NCBI GenBank assembly: GCA_030247915.1
Contig: JAPDRQ010000032.1
Span: 1-64,000, forward strand
DNA length: 64,000 bases
DNA from: Neophaeococcomyces mojaviensis
Lineage: Eukaryota; Ascomycota; Eurotiomycetes; Chaetothyriales
Direction: 5' to 3'
Part shown: positions 10,371 through 21,670 of the stretch, in pieces
Layout: every line of letters begins with the position of its first letter
How positions within the stretch are numbered: position 1 is the first letter of the stretch
The notes under the pieces: generated by a model
Told to the model about the DNA's origin: nothing
Databases searched by the model: none
Seen by the model: only the letters and a program-made list of their open reading frames with translations
Made by a program: the position numbers and the translations under genes

Positions 10371-12043
10371 ATGGTTGACAAGTCTCCTTTCAGAGTCATC
10401 ATCATCGGAGCAGGTCTAGCAGGTAGTCTGCTTGCAAACGGCCTCATCCGACACGATGTTGATGTTCAGGTATACGAAAGACTGCCCAAAGATTCCAAAC
10501 GGGAAGGCTACCAGATCAGGCTCGGAGCAGCCGCGCTGAAGGGCATGCGAGCTTGCTTATCACAGGATGAGTTGGAACGGATAGTTCAGAAGTTCGGACG
10601 AGCCAATGGATCTCGATCGGAAGCGCCAGTCATCTACAACAAACACTTCGAAGCCATGCTAGACCTCTCAACATTCCCGGTCTACAGCAAATCGGCACCA
10701 ATCAGTAGGGTGGTCTTGCGTGACGCTCTGGCGGCGCCGGTCTCGGCCGCTGGCAAACTCAAATATGGCTGTCAATTCAGTCGATATGAGATCTTGGAGC
10801 ATGGGACGCCTCAGGAACGTGTTCGTGTCTGGTTTGAGGATGGGTCGCATGATGACTGCGATATCTTGATCGGTGCTGATGGAAGCCATTCCAAGGTAAG
10901 AGACCATCATCCTGTTGTTAAAAACGAACGTTGTATTGCTAAACATGAATACAGATCAACTCGCAGATAGGCCTAGATAACATATCCCAAATACAGTCTC
11001 ATGTCAGCATGATAGCGAAAAATGAGCTGGCAACCAAAAGATACCTCGAGTTGAATCCGCGGGTCAGTCAGAAGCCTGTAATAGTTTTCGCTGACAACAA
11101 ATCACTATATTTCTGCGGTGCGTACCTTGAAAGCTAGTGCCTCGAACGTTGCTGACGTTTTGAAGCCTATCTACCAGAGAAGATTGATGATTCTGAACCC
11201 TCGAAGAAATCTTTCGATGAATCGCTGTCGTCTTCTATGTTCGGCCTTCATGTCCCCTCGTCACAATGCCCAGATAATTTGGCCACCCTGCCGACCGACG
11301 AGAAATGGGAATTTGTGTCACAGGCATTGAAGGACTGGTCAACAGAATAGTAGGTTACCTGTCATCCATTAACTGTGCTTTGAGGCATCAGAAACTGAAT
11401 GTTGGACAGTCACGAGATCATAGATCTGGTCAGAGGGTGTGATTTGTACGTCTACCGAGGACGTGTCAGCTCACAGCCGCCGAAGAACTGGAGATCGAAG
11501 GTAAAATCTAATGGTCAACCGGAACATGGGCATCATCGTGTCTGGCTTGTTGGCGATGCAATCCATGCTATGCTACCTAATCGGTATGTGGCCTCGGAAC
11601 AGAAAAGGCATTTCCTTAGGAACCGATCGGAACTAATGTTTAAGCAGTGGTATGGGAGGCAATACATCAATGTGTGACACAGCGACAGCATTACCGTTAC
11701 TCGTACGGCTTTCTCATTTAGCTTTGCCTCAAGGAGGGGTCGCAAACAGCGACGTATCGAAAGCTTGTGAAGAGTATGAAGCTGAGATGATGCCTAGGGC
11801 ATTCGAATGGGTCAAGAAGAGCGGAGGAGCGCAGATTGCGGTGAGTCCGAGCGTCCCTAAATGCGTCGAATTCACGAATTGAAGCTAATAAACACTCAGC
11901 CTATTGATGCGAGCACTTACAGCGGCAGAATCTTCCTTGCTTTAGCTGCAGTAGCTATGAACGTAGCGTCCTACTGGTACGCACTTTTGGGCATGTTTAC
12001 TTCTCAACAGCGACTCGATGAGGCGCCGGAGCTGAAAGACTGA
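10371..12043 (+). CDS. FAD-dependent aromatic-type monooxygenase
   Basis: A 460-residue flavoprotein in six exons: 10371-10895, 10955-11117, 11166-11349, 11410-11583, 11648-11840 and 11900-12043, with introns of 48-64 nt. The N-terminal Rossmann motif is VIIIGAGLAGSLLANGL (GxGxxG at residues 13-18). ILIGADGSHSK is the central DG motif, and VWLVGDAIHAMLPNRGMGGN, rebuilt across intron 4, is the GD motif that contacts FAD ribityl. This is the salicylate hydroxylase/PHBH-fold group, which uses NAD(P)H and O2 to hydroxylate or epoxidise small organic substrates. The C-terminus carries a hydrophobic stretch (IFLALAAVAMNVASYWYALL) that may anchor the enzyme to a membrane. It converges on the transcription factor at 12157. 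The substrate is not inferable. Confidence 0.88.
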
Positions 12044-12156
12044 GATTGAATTCTGGCGAGGTCGCGCCGGCATGCTGTTCATCATGTATTATCAGACTTT
12101 GGGCTATACACATACTCATCCAATAATATCATGACGGTGATGACTGCAAAGTTCCG

Positions 12157-15020
12157 TCATGCGTGCTCTTCAGAGAAATCTGGGCGCCCCCCAGACATAA
12201 GCTGCTCTACAGCAAAAGCAATACCACGACAAACTGCAGACCAACCCGTTCTGGACATCAGTATTCTGTGTAGCTCTCGCATTACCCGACGAGCGCCCTC
12301 AGGTCCAGATAAAATACCTGCTCCAGTCAAATGGACTATTTCATTATTACCTTGAATCCACGCATCAACCGCGGTCTGGTGAGACAGCTGGTCGATCTTC
12401 ACCGCCGGTCGCCCTCCATCATAGTGATTTAGCTGCTCCATCGCAGCAGCTCTTGGGACCTGAGGGCGTAACAGGCAGTAAGCCCAGATGACCAGCGCTG
12501 CAATCAAGAGATTGAATGGTTCAAAGCAGGCAAAATGAGTTTTGGTTCGCAGAGCTTGAAAAACCGAGCCAGCATGCCACAGACACTTCCTGGCAGATTT
12601 TGTATCATTTTCGAACCAATGTTGTAGGGTAGTCCTGGCTTCATTGATTTCGCTTTCATTTGCCTGCCACCCAGAGAGAGCATACAAGCTTCTTAGCCGA
12701 ACATGTCTCAGGATAGACAGGATGTGGAATATTGACTTGTTAAGTGCATCGGCATTTGAACCGGCACTTACATTCGCTTGTGAGAGGAGAAATTCATCAA
12801 GCACTGAACCAAGTAAACTGGATTTGAGCGAAACAATCTCCGCAGCCTTCTGGTAAGATTTTAGAAAACCAGCTGAATCGGATCGCTGTCGCGTGTCCTT
12901 AGAAGACATTTGAAGAAGTCGAGAAGTCCAGAACCGGTCCGACGCAGTCCTTATCCTGGTGAGTTCTTCCTCGGCAAGCAAGACTAAGACATTGGTGGAA
13001 TCTGCAACTTCCACGGTTATACTGTTTTCACTTGGTTGGTGTACACTGTCGAGCCCTATTTAGAATAAGCGCCCGAAAGTGCATATCGTCTCGAAAACAC
13101 ATCTACGTACTTTGAGACCCTAAGCGATACTTTGATACCCATTCATGGGAGCTCCGGCATTTCCACAAGACATCTGCTGATGGAGTTTGCTGAGAGAAGT
13201 CGCTGAATTGAGCAAGCGGCTTGAGATCAAGTAAAGCCAAGTGCAGGCATTGCAAGCCTTGTCGTACTAGTTAGTGTGAAACACCTGAATAGTGATAGCA
13301 AGAACACTTACGATTGATACAATAGCCCAACCGAATGCAGGATTCAGCTGTCAGCCAGGTATCCCACCCGGTATTCGGATTGTGATCTAATTCTTCTTGC
13401 AGCTCCTCAAATGGATTCCGCCTGGTATGTAGAGTCCGTTGCAATGTAAAAAGCAAGTTTCTCCCATACTCTAGTCTTGTTTGACCGCTTCTCAAACCAC
13501 AGAACGTGAGAGAGATATCCCTTATGAAGATACTCTGTACAAGTGCCAAGGATGAATCGCCACTCCGACGCGGCGTCTATGAATATTAGCTGAAGATCTC
13601 GGGCAGTGTCATAACGCAGCGGCTTACGTTTTCCTTGATAGATTGCTCCAGTAAAAATTGTAGGCTATTGACATATCCTTCTGCATTGGATACTGCCGAG
13701 TACTGAGCTCCCACAGAAGCAATCGCGATGAGCAGTATCCATGATGCGTCGTCTTTTTCTATTTGCCTTGGGTGTACAAAGGGGAAGTCTTTGTCGAAAT
13801 ACTCAAAGTATAGCTCTGCAAATGCATGGAATGTCTGGATTGTGGGAAAGAGCGAAGCTCGGGATTGGTGAAGCTGGGTGAAGAAGTGTTTACTCCCTTC
13901 ATATGCTGTTGGACAAATTTGTCGTATATGGCAAAAATCTTCACACAAGAGCAGGTCTTGATCAGCGGCCAAAGGAGTGGGAAACGAAAGTTCCGAGCAA
14001 AAGGCAGATGGGTTTATGTTCATATGTGCGAAGTCCTTTTCGGTGGTGCATTCACTGGTGCTGGACACTGGAAAATGGTTCGTTGTTGCATGTGGAACTT
14101 TAGATGTTGCCGTGGGTGGTTGAGGTGTATTGTTTTCGAAGCCGTGCGAGATTTGAGTGGGATTTTCATTCTGACCAGTAAGACAGATATCGTCGAGATA
14201 GGTCCACAGGAGGGGAGACGTCCTCAGGTCAAGAAATTCCGTGGTCCAGGAGAAGTCGTTGGTATCGTCGCCATCTTCGATAAGCAAGCTACCATCATAG
14301 ACTTGCTCGTTGCTCTCATTTCCATCCAAAGAGTGTGACATGAGTTCGTTATCCACGCCCACTGCGCCACTGTTTTGGAGACCTAGGGAGGAAGTAGCAT
14401 TTCGTGTGGGCAATTCTATTCTTGTCGAGTCATCCCTATGGATGGTATCACCAGGATGAATTGTCGAGTTCTCACGAACGGAAACGGAGACCTGCTGGTC
14501 CGTCTCAACTTCTGGAGACTCACCGTCCAGAATCGGTGGAATGTGTTCGCTCGTTGTATTCGGGTTGACATTAGGAAAATTGTAAGGCTCGTAATCTACC
14601 GATTGATCAGAGTGCCTTCCTCTGCGTTCGTTGCCTTCGAAAAGACATGAGAGTTTCTTCTTCTGGCAGCGCTGGCAAGGCAGTGGCCCCTGACATCGCT
14701 GCTTAGACCTTGCACAATTCTGACATGCTTGCAAGCTTCGACTAGATTGTCTCGCTAGCTTTCGGATCACTTCTCCGGCCCTTTCTCCATGAACAGCACT
14801 GTGCCTTACCAACGTGTCCCTAGCACAATTGTGTCAAAATTTCCAACAGACCCAGGCAATAGACATACCTTCGGGCGAAAGTGGCCGCACAGATGGTGCA
14901 TTTAAACGGCTTGAGGCGCAGATGTCGGCGGACATGACGATCCAGATGTTCTTTTCGACCAAATTCCCGCTTGCAATATTCACAGCAAAGTGATGACCGC
15001 GCTGGTTGGTCCATCTGCAT
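12157..15020 (-). CDS. C2H2 plus Zn2Cys6 transcription factor
   Basis: An 887-residue regulator in five exons: 14869-15020, 13628-14819, 13312-13576, 13111-13266 and 12157-13055. Two C2H2 fingers lie at residues 13-33 (CEYCKREFGRKEHLDRHVRRH) and 41-61 (CTICAATFARRDTLVRHSAVH; intron 1 falls inside the second finger). They are followed at once by a Zn2Cys6 cluster with cysteines at 83, 86, 93, 99, 102 and 109. An acidic, Ser/Thr-rich linker leads to a fungal transcription factor (middle homology) region including FAELYFEYFDKDFPFVHP. The start was chosen at ATG 15020; the next Met is two codons in. Such dual-zinc proteins commonly control neighbouring metabolic genes, so regulation of the adjacent monooxygenase and hydrolase is plausible but unproven. 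Confidence 0.88.
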
Positions 15021-15527
15021 TACACGTTTTCTGTCTAGATACTTCGTGGCTCTGCATGGGCGAGCCCCAAATACGATCACTACTTAAGGGTCCTCAAGTC
15101 TGTCTTGAAAGGCGTTCATTTTCAATTCCATCCAGTTTAGTGAAGCTGATCTGGGCGTCGCGGGAGAACATGTGCATGAAAATAACGCTGAAATGAGTAG
15201 TAGCTGGACACTTTACATTCGACCAATTGGTAATTTGCGGAGACGAACTACCCCAGATTATTCCCCCATGTTGTTCAAACAAAGTGGCCGAAATACTTGG
15301 GCACGCCCAAACATAGATAGCGTAATTCATGCAAGTCCTCCAAGCAAAAAGCTAGCAATGTCAGTGTTGATGTCGCCATTACCTATGTAGAAAGCTTACT
15401 CCTTATGGATGGTTTGAATACAAGGCTAGCGAAGCAAAGGAACAGAGACCGTTGCCTACATCCGCTCGATGACATTTTATATTATGCAGACTCGCTTCAT
15501 GCAAAAGTTGTTATCAATATCACTGTT
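15021..15527. other. Promoter/spacer upstream of the transcription factor
   Basis: About 500 bp between the transcription factor start and the 3' end of the ABC1-like gene. The short open frames here have no recognisable content. Confidence 0.5.
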
Positions 15528-17302
15528 TCAGTCCAGATGTAAATGCCTCCTCCAAGAGAGATACCGCTCATACGCGAATAACTTAAGCTCAACCCTCATA
15601 AAACCAACCCACGCACGTAGCAACTGCAGCATATTTCCGGGCGAAAACAAATGACCACTTTTCCTCAGAATCTCCTTCTGTTCCTCCCAAACCGTCCGGC
15701 TAGCATACTTGGCCAGAATCAAGAAGGTCCGAATGGGCCCAGACTTGGTCTGCAAACCCTCATCCAGACTTCTGGTCAAGTCATTCGTCTTCAGAATCAA
15801 TAGAATAATCCTCGGGACATCGCCGAGAAGCTTGACCAGCTGCTCGATGAGATCCTCGCCAAAGACTTCGTTGATCGCTTCCTTCTCGTGAGTGTCGCGG
15901 GCTGAGGTAGCGATTTCATGGCGCATGAGAACGCGGTAGTCGCGGCCGGTAATTGCGGATGCGAAGAGCGGGAATTGCTCGTCTGTGATACCTGCGACTT
16001 CGTAGGCGTATTTCCGCATTCTTTGTTCATCTGCGTCGATGACGGCGAGCCACAGCTTTGCGTAATCGCGGCGCACTTTGTCGTCGGGCACTCTGTATAA
16101 GCCATGGTCATAGAGAATCAGATCGAAGTTGTACGGGTACCTCCTCGCCGGGTTGTGTTTGATGGCAATGTTACCCCCGTGCGGATCACAGTGTAGTGGT
16201 GCACCAGATGAGAAGATCATGGTGTTGAATATGCGGGCCAATGTTGCCGAGACTTCGTCACGGGAGATGGAGTGGGCGTCGAGATATTCGAGGTTGTCGA
16301 GGCGTGCGCCGGAAACGTGGTCCATGACTAGGAAGCGCTTGCTGGCCCATATCACGTTGGGTATGATCAGGGGGAAGTTTGTGTTCTCGGAGAAGTACTT
16401 TCGCGCAAAACGCGCGTTTTGCCCCTCCATCACGAAGTCCAGCTCTTGAGGGAGCGAGAAATCCATTTCTTCGCTTAGCCACTCCATGTCATACTCGGGG
16501 AATGCCCGTTTCAGGGTGCGGAAGGTGAATCTGGTCAAGGCCATATCGAGCGGCACCCACTCTTCGAGCGCAGGGTGCTGTACTTTGCAGGCCACCTTTT
16601 GATGGCTCTCTTTCAGGACTGCGGTGTGGACCTGTGCCAACGAGGCGGCACCCAGCGGCAGCCTGGAGAACTCCTCAAAGTCATCCAGCAGTTCTCTGCC
16701 GGTGTCGCGAAAGTACATGCGCTCGATGGACTCGTACGAGGACACGGGACATTTGTCCTGCAGAGGTACAAAGGTGGTTGTCCACTCGGTGGGTAATAGA
16801 TAGCCCATGCTCGACAGGTGCTGGCCGAGTTTGATGAAGATGGATCCATTTTGTTCGAGGACTCGAAGCGTTCGCTCGGCGCATCGTTTGTGGCAGGCTT
16901 TGAGGAGGGCTACTTCTTCTTCGGCATCGTCGTGGTGCTGTCTCAGTGTGGTCCGATAACTAGATTGCGTTAGCAGGGAAGAGGGATCGGGGCACGCTGA
17001 ACTCACTCCTGAATGCACAGGTACAGGGTGCTGACCACCCTGCCTGACCGGACGGCGGCGTGATACCAATGCCGAATATCATCGCGCAGGAGATATGCAC
17101 TTCCCGCGACACCCACTGTGGCCACGGCGAGATAGATTCGGTTGACTCGTTTTGCACCTCGAACCAGTCGGATGGGCTGTGGCTGTCTCGACCTGCTGTA
17201 GGCCCGACGAGCCTCTGCTTTGAGCTGTGAGCAGGTGCATCTCGGGCAGGTCCAGGGTTGGAAGGGTCGTCTTCCCAGCATGGGAAAAGCGTTGAGGCGC
17301 AT
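15528..17302 (-). CDS. Mitochondrial ABC1/ADCK (UbiB) atypical kinase-like protein
   Basis: A 575-residue protein in two exons (17007-17302 and 15528-16959; 47-nt intron). The N-terminus is Arg-rich with few acidic residues, as in a mitochondrial presequence, followed by a membrane-type segment near VNRIYLAVATVGVAGSAYLL. The ABC1 core is complete: the KxGQ motif FIKLGQHLSS (residues 142-145), an ATP-loop region with LPLGAASLAQVH, a lysine in VACKVQHP, the catalytic-loop equivalent HCDPHGGNI and the metal-binding LYDHGLY. Length and order match the ADCK1/Mcp2 branch better than Coq8. Members of that branch sit in the inner membrane and influence lipid or coenzyme Q homeostasis; the exact substrate is unknown. 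Confidence 0.88.
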
Positions 17303-17706
17303 GGCCTGCCCTGATGTTACCGCGTCATATATCTGGCTGTCGACGGTGAGGATGAACTGCGCCGATAGAGAGACGGACCGTTTGCGTATTCAACGGTTCT
17401 GTATCTAGGATGATTTATGATTGAAGGTCGGTGTCATCAAGACGCATCCTCACTCGAAAATTCTGTTGTCGTCGAGGTTCAGATTAATGACGTCGACCCG
17501 ACGTTTTTTCGGAAGCTTCATTTTGCTTAGCTTCAACTACACTGTCTTTTACTGTGACCAAAGATGTATTTGATACAGTAGCTTGACCTTTTTTTCTACA
17601 ATAGATCTACCCTGTTTTCCCAGCATACATGGGATATCACCCCTGAGCGCCTTGCAAAAACAAATAGTATCGTCGGAAGCAGCCACGCAATCAGATGTCT
17701 GAAGTG
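17303..17706. other. Spacer
   Basis: This is intergenic DNA between two co-oriented minus-strand genes (ABC1-like and oxysterol-binding). It should hold the ABC1-like promoter and the downstream gene's 3' end. No open frame is of interest. Confidence 0.5.
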
Positions 17707-19374
17707 TCACGACGAAGAAGCATATTTATCCCTCAACATATCCTCCACAGCAACCTTCTCCCGCAGACTGAGGTCTTCGACACCGCTTTCAACCTGTTCC
17801 TCTTTCCTCTGCAGTTGATGTGTCGCCGGTTCTGGTCGGCCACCAGGCACATTATTGTGATCTTTCTTGGCTTGCTGGCCGACATCCTTTTCCACAGCAT
17901 CAATTTCACCTGCCCGACCATGATCTTTGGCACCAACATTCTCCTCCACATCGCTGTCGTGGAACTGTCTCGAATCAATACTTGTTCTGGAAGCAGTGGT
18001 CCCGTTGATGTTCTCTCGGCCAAAGTCACGCGATGTCCTTGATTGGCTGGATATTGATCCGCGCGAGCTCTCCCTGACCTGGCTGTATCTTCGCTCTCCC
18101 CCTGCTTTGACATTATCTGGTTCAACATCTGGATGGAATGGTTTTTGGGCCTTGTCATATGCTTCCGGGTCAAAAAGCCAGACACCGTTAGTGGCGTTCC
18201 TTGTGCTCTCAAAATCTGCCCCAGGCAGCTTGGCCATCAGCTTCTGCGCAATCTCGTGGGAATTGCTGTTCTTGAAAAAGACTGGTTGCCATTTGGTGCC
18301 GTTCTTCTGCTCTTCCTTTCTCATATCTCGTTGTCCTTGCTCGAGAAAGCCCTTGGCCTGGCTGGTGCCCCTGAAATCGTTCCGCTTGATTGCAGCCATG
18401 GTGTCAGCCCACGCTCTTCTCGATTCCCAGGGGTCCATTTCTTCGATCGGTGGAAGCTTGAGTTCCGGGAGGTGCTTGAGTTGCTCCACCACGCTAAAAA
18501 CTTCCACGTCTTTACCTTTCCGTTCGTCTCTGATGACAAATTCGGTGTTCCAGCAGCCTTTGATGGTGTAAAGTGGCTGACTCTCACCTTCGTTCTCTTT
18601 GTATAACGATGCAGAAAATTCATGCTTCTTGCCACCCCCTAGCAATCCTTTGCCTCCCGTGAACGTAATCTTGGACATGTAACCATTCGTGCTTGGTATG
18701 TACCAATCACCCCCAATCTCAGGGTATGGCGCACCAGATAGGACACCTTTTACTTTGAAGTCTGGTAATGGTAGCAGATAGTGTTCGTCGTACTTCTCGA
18801 GAGACTTGAGAGCGAAACCCGTACTGCCTATCCGTACCGAGCCCATCGAGAATGTGATCTTCTGCCGGTTGTAGCCTTCGGCAATAACACCGTGTTTTGG
18901 ATTCCACACTCGGCACGCCGTGATCGGAGGGTGATGAGATACTTGCTCAGAGACAAGATATGTATTGCCGAGCTTTTTATCCTCCCATTGTGCCAGGAAG
19001 AGTTCTCCCAGGAAGGCGTTCAAGGGCTTCTTCACGCCCTCTTCTTCACTATGTCCCATATAGCATTGAGACTTGATGCCGGCAAGGAAGCTCCTCAATA
19101 TCGCTAATGCTCGTTCTGCTGGCTCTTCCGAGAGTGCGGGTGAAACAAACAATGCTGGGTTCTCCGCCCAAAACGCTGGAATCTCTACTACTGACTTGGG
19201 ATCCAACACAAACGGTGGAGCTGTGATGTTGGAAAGATCGCCGGTCATAGTAGCTATTGATGCTAGAAAATCCTTGAGCATTGATTTATTGGATACCATG
19301 GGATTTTCGCCATTGTTTGGTTCGGCTGCCGAGAATGTCGGAGACCAGAGATAGCGAAGAGTCTGGAAGACCAT
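17707..19374 (-). CDS. Oxysterol-binding protein, Kes1/Osh4 type
   Basis: A single-exon, 555-residue lipid-transfer protein. The family fingerprint EQVSHHPP lies at residues 143-150, preceded by the lid and entry region (MLKDFLASIATMTGDLSNITAPPFVL) and followed by the beta-barrel (GGDWYIPSTNGYMSKI, WNTEFVIRDER). There is no PH domain or ankyrin repeat, as in yeast Osh4/Kes1, which exchanges sterol and PI4P between ER and Golgi membranes. It is longer than Osh4 because of a ~150-residue C-terminal tail rich in Ser, Arg and Glu that looks disordered. The frame is open further upstream but without an ATG, so 19374 is the start. Confidence 0.92.
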   Translation of the reverse strand: MVFQTLRYLWSPTFSAAEPNNGENPMVSNKSMLKDFLASIATMTGDLSNITAPPFVLDPKSVVEIPAFWAENPALFVSPALSEEPAERALAILRSFLAGIKSQCYMGHSEEEGVKKPLNAFLGELFLAQWEDKKLGNTYLVSEQVSHHPPITACRVWNPKHGVIAEGYNRQKITFSMGSVRIGSTGFALKSLEKYDEHYLLPLPDFKVKGVLSGAPYPEIGGDWYIPSTNGYMSKITFTGGKGLLGGGKKHEFSASLYKENEGESQPLYTIKGCWNTEFVIRDERKGKDVEVFSVVEQLKHLPELKLPPIEEMDPWESRRAWADTMAAIKRNDFRGTSQAKGFLEQGQRDMRKEEQKNGTKWQPVFFKNSNSHEIAQKLMAKLPGADFESTRNATNGVWLFDPEAYDKAQKPFHPDVEPDNVKAGGERRYSQVRESSRGSISSQSRTSRDFGRENINGTTASRTSIDSRQFHDSDVEENVGAKDHGRAGEIDAVEKDVGQQAKKDHNNVPGGRPEPATHQLQRKEEQVESGVEDLSLREKVAVEDMLRDKYASSS

Positions 19375-20245
19375 GATGGTGTTTTCTAGAATGGTTTTCG
19401 CTGTCCTCAAAGTGGAATCCGAGCGAAGCGGTCGACTGAGCTGTGGTAGACGAGTAGTAATACAAAGAATGCACAATAAACCGCAACCAGGCAACTGGAA
19501 CTCTTGCTCGCTTTAATTGGTGAAAATGATCAGGTTGCCGCTCGTTGTTGTTACACTTGGTGTCTCGTGTTTTGTTGAGTGACTACCAGCATTAAATATG
19601 GTCATCTTAGAACTTAGGGTGAAACTGCGTCTTCCAATTGTCTAGACGAAAGAAGAAACGTATTCTGCTGCGCATGCAATAGCATGTCACAACGAGCGAA
19701 ACGAACTGCTCCCTCACCCATTGTCACGATAGTTATGTCATAATTCGAGACGACCGCCCATGGGCTTTTAGCCCGGTCGCCAAAAATGGACCAATGCGAC
19801 GAATGGTTACGGCCGAGGAAGTCCTCTAGAATTGGTGGAAAAGTGGTTGAACGGGGCGAATTTGTCGCAGTAGGCAACACGCGTTGAGAGTTTAACATCT
19901 GCATCGAGGCAAAAGGGACGTCACCATCTGAAGCGTAGCGAAACGGGTCACGCCAGAGACCTGGGATCGGCTCCCCACTCTCCGATCCGCGTTCGATATC
20001 GAAATCGAATGGCGCAGCACATCACATGCATGCTGCGTCTTGAATCTCGACGTTAGTGATCCTGTTTTGGGAATGGTTCACGAAGCAAGACTTTGACCAA
20101 GCACCAAATTTCAGGGGTCAACGTGTGCAGCTAAGGCTTAGATTCACGTATGCCGCATATCGCATCCATCGGTCAGGGTATCTCGTTTTGGCACCTACAG
20201 AATATTCCTAATCCACCATCAAACCAAGGGGTTTAGTCTGCTCTC
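19375..20245. other. Intergenic, no feature seen
   Basis: An 870-bp spacer between PEX19 and the oxysterol-binding gene, both minus-strand. Open frames are short and compositionally random. No tRNA-like or repeat structure was recognised. Confidence 0.5.
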
Positions 20246-21397
20246 TTATTGCGTTGGACAGCCCTCGTCTTCACCACCACCTCCGCTTCCACCTCCGCCT
20301 CCTAGCCCCGGTAATGATCCAAAATTCATGCCGGGGAAGGGGTTCTGCACCAGTTCTTCTGGAGGTGCTCCGAGGTTCTGCATATCTTGCATCTTGTTCC
20401 AGATGAAATCCCTGCACTGCTCGTCCTCGTCCTTGAAGCCAGGCTCTTGATACTTGTGCACAATGTCTCGAACTATCACACTCTGCTTCTCGTACCGATC
20501 ATAATCTTCCTCTTTCATCTTCGGAGGCTTGTGACTCTTCAGCCAGTCTGGATAGCGATCGTTGAGGTCTTTCATCGGTTCGTAGAGCATAGATTTGTGA
20601 GTCAACTGATGCATCATCTCCAAGAACATCTTCGACACGCCGTCATCGTCGCCTTCACCTCCACCGGTATCAAGCGACTTCAGCAGGTCGGCAAGCATGT
20701 CTTCTTCCGACTTTGATGTCGACTGTTGCGAAGCATTTTTAGCTTGTGTGTCTGACTCATTCAGCCTGGACATCGTCTGTCGGATGGTATCTTCGAAGCT
20801 TGTGGTCGTCTTTCCCGCCGCAGCCTGTTTCGTGTTGCTGGTAGATGTTGATGGCCTCGATTGCTCGTTCTCCGAGTCCTTTCGATCTCGTTCCGCATAT
20901 GCGGCATTGACGATTTTGTTGCCCTCCTCCTCTCCTAAAATGGCTTTGAGCAGATCTTCGGGTTTAACACCTTGCTCCTCCATCTTTTGTGTGAACTCTT
21001 CCAGATCCTTACCCATCTTGACCAGGTCTTCTGGTGTCTGCCCTTCTCCCGCATCATCGGGAATATTTCCCAAAAGCTTCGACATCTCAGAAGATAACCG
21101 GCCTATGAACTCCTCCTCGGACTCTCCTGGCTTCGGGCCATCCGGGAGTGGCTGAGTGGAGAGGTTGAGCGCCTCTTCCTGAGGTCTGCCAGGACCTGAT
21201 GAGGTTGGAACTGGTTCAGAAACATCTTTTGTGGCTTGTATAGACTCCGGTGCTGGCGCATTTGCCGAGAATTGATCGAGGACGTCGTCGAGGTCATCGA
21301 AGTCAGGGTCTGAGTCGTCGGCCACGGCCGCTTGCGGGGCAGTCACTGTAGGAGCGATAGAACTGGCTCCACCAGCTGCGGATGCGTCGTCTGCCAT
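20246..21397 (-). CDS. PEX19: Peroxin 19, peroxisomal membrane protein chaperone/receptor
   Basis: A single-exon, 383-residue acidic protein. It shows the PEX19 pattern: an acidic N-terminus with DSDPDFDDLDDVLDQF (the PEX3-binding type of helix), a long disordered Ser/Gln section, and a helical C-terminal cargo-binding region with FLEMMHQLTHKSMLYEPMKDL and YPDWLKSHK. It ends in the tetrapeptide CPTQ, a CaaX box for farnesylation, right after a Gly-rich run. It binds newly made peroxisomal membrane proteins in the cytosol and delivers them to PEX3. An unlinked peroxisomal acyl-CoA oxidase lies at 46782-49048. It is divergently transcribed from the formyltransferase at 21671, with a 273-bp gap. 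Confidence 0.95.
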   Translation of the reverse strand: MADDASAAGGASSIAPTVTAPQAAVADDSDPDFDDLDDVLDQFSANAPAPESIQATKDVSEPVPTSSGPGRPQEEALNLSTQPLPDGPKPGESEEEFIGRLSSEMSKLLGNIPDDAGEGQTPEDLVKMGKDLEEFTQKMEEQGVKPEDLLKAILGEEEGNKIVNAAYAERDRKDSENEQSRPSTSTSNTKQAAAGKTTTSFEDTIRQTMSRLNESDTQAKNASQQSTSKSEEDMLADLLKSLDTGGGEGDDDGVSKMFLEMMHQLTHKSMLYEPMKDLNDRYPDWLKSHKPPKMKEEDYDRYEKQSVIVRDIVHKYQEPGFKDEDEQCRDFIWNKMQDMQNLGAPPEELVQNPFPGMNFGSLPGLGGGGGSGGGGEDEGCPTQ

Positions 21398-21670
21398 GAT
21401 GGAGACTTAAGCAAGTGTCATTCGGGTCGAGATGGTTTCGATCAGAGAAAGCAAGATGCGTTGATTAGAATGGTAGACGCATACAACACGAGACTGTCCT
21501 ACTATGTCATCTGTGACTTCAGGAAGAAACCGAGGCCCGAGCAGTGTTTGCTCTGTTTGCGTTATAGCGCGTTAGCACAAACTCTATATTCGTTTCGTAG
21601 CCACAGCTTGTGCCTCCTAACATCGTTCATGGCATCAAAGGGGATTGATTTATTTTATTTTTTTTGATCA

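Noticed and set aside
13826..14338. 170-codon plus-strand open frame
   Set aside because: It lies antisense to the Ser/Thr-rich linker of the dual-zinc transcription factor and has no domain content.
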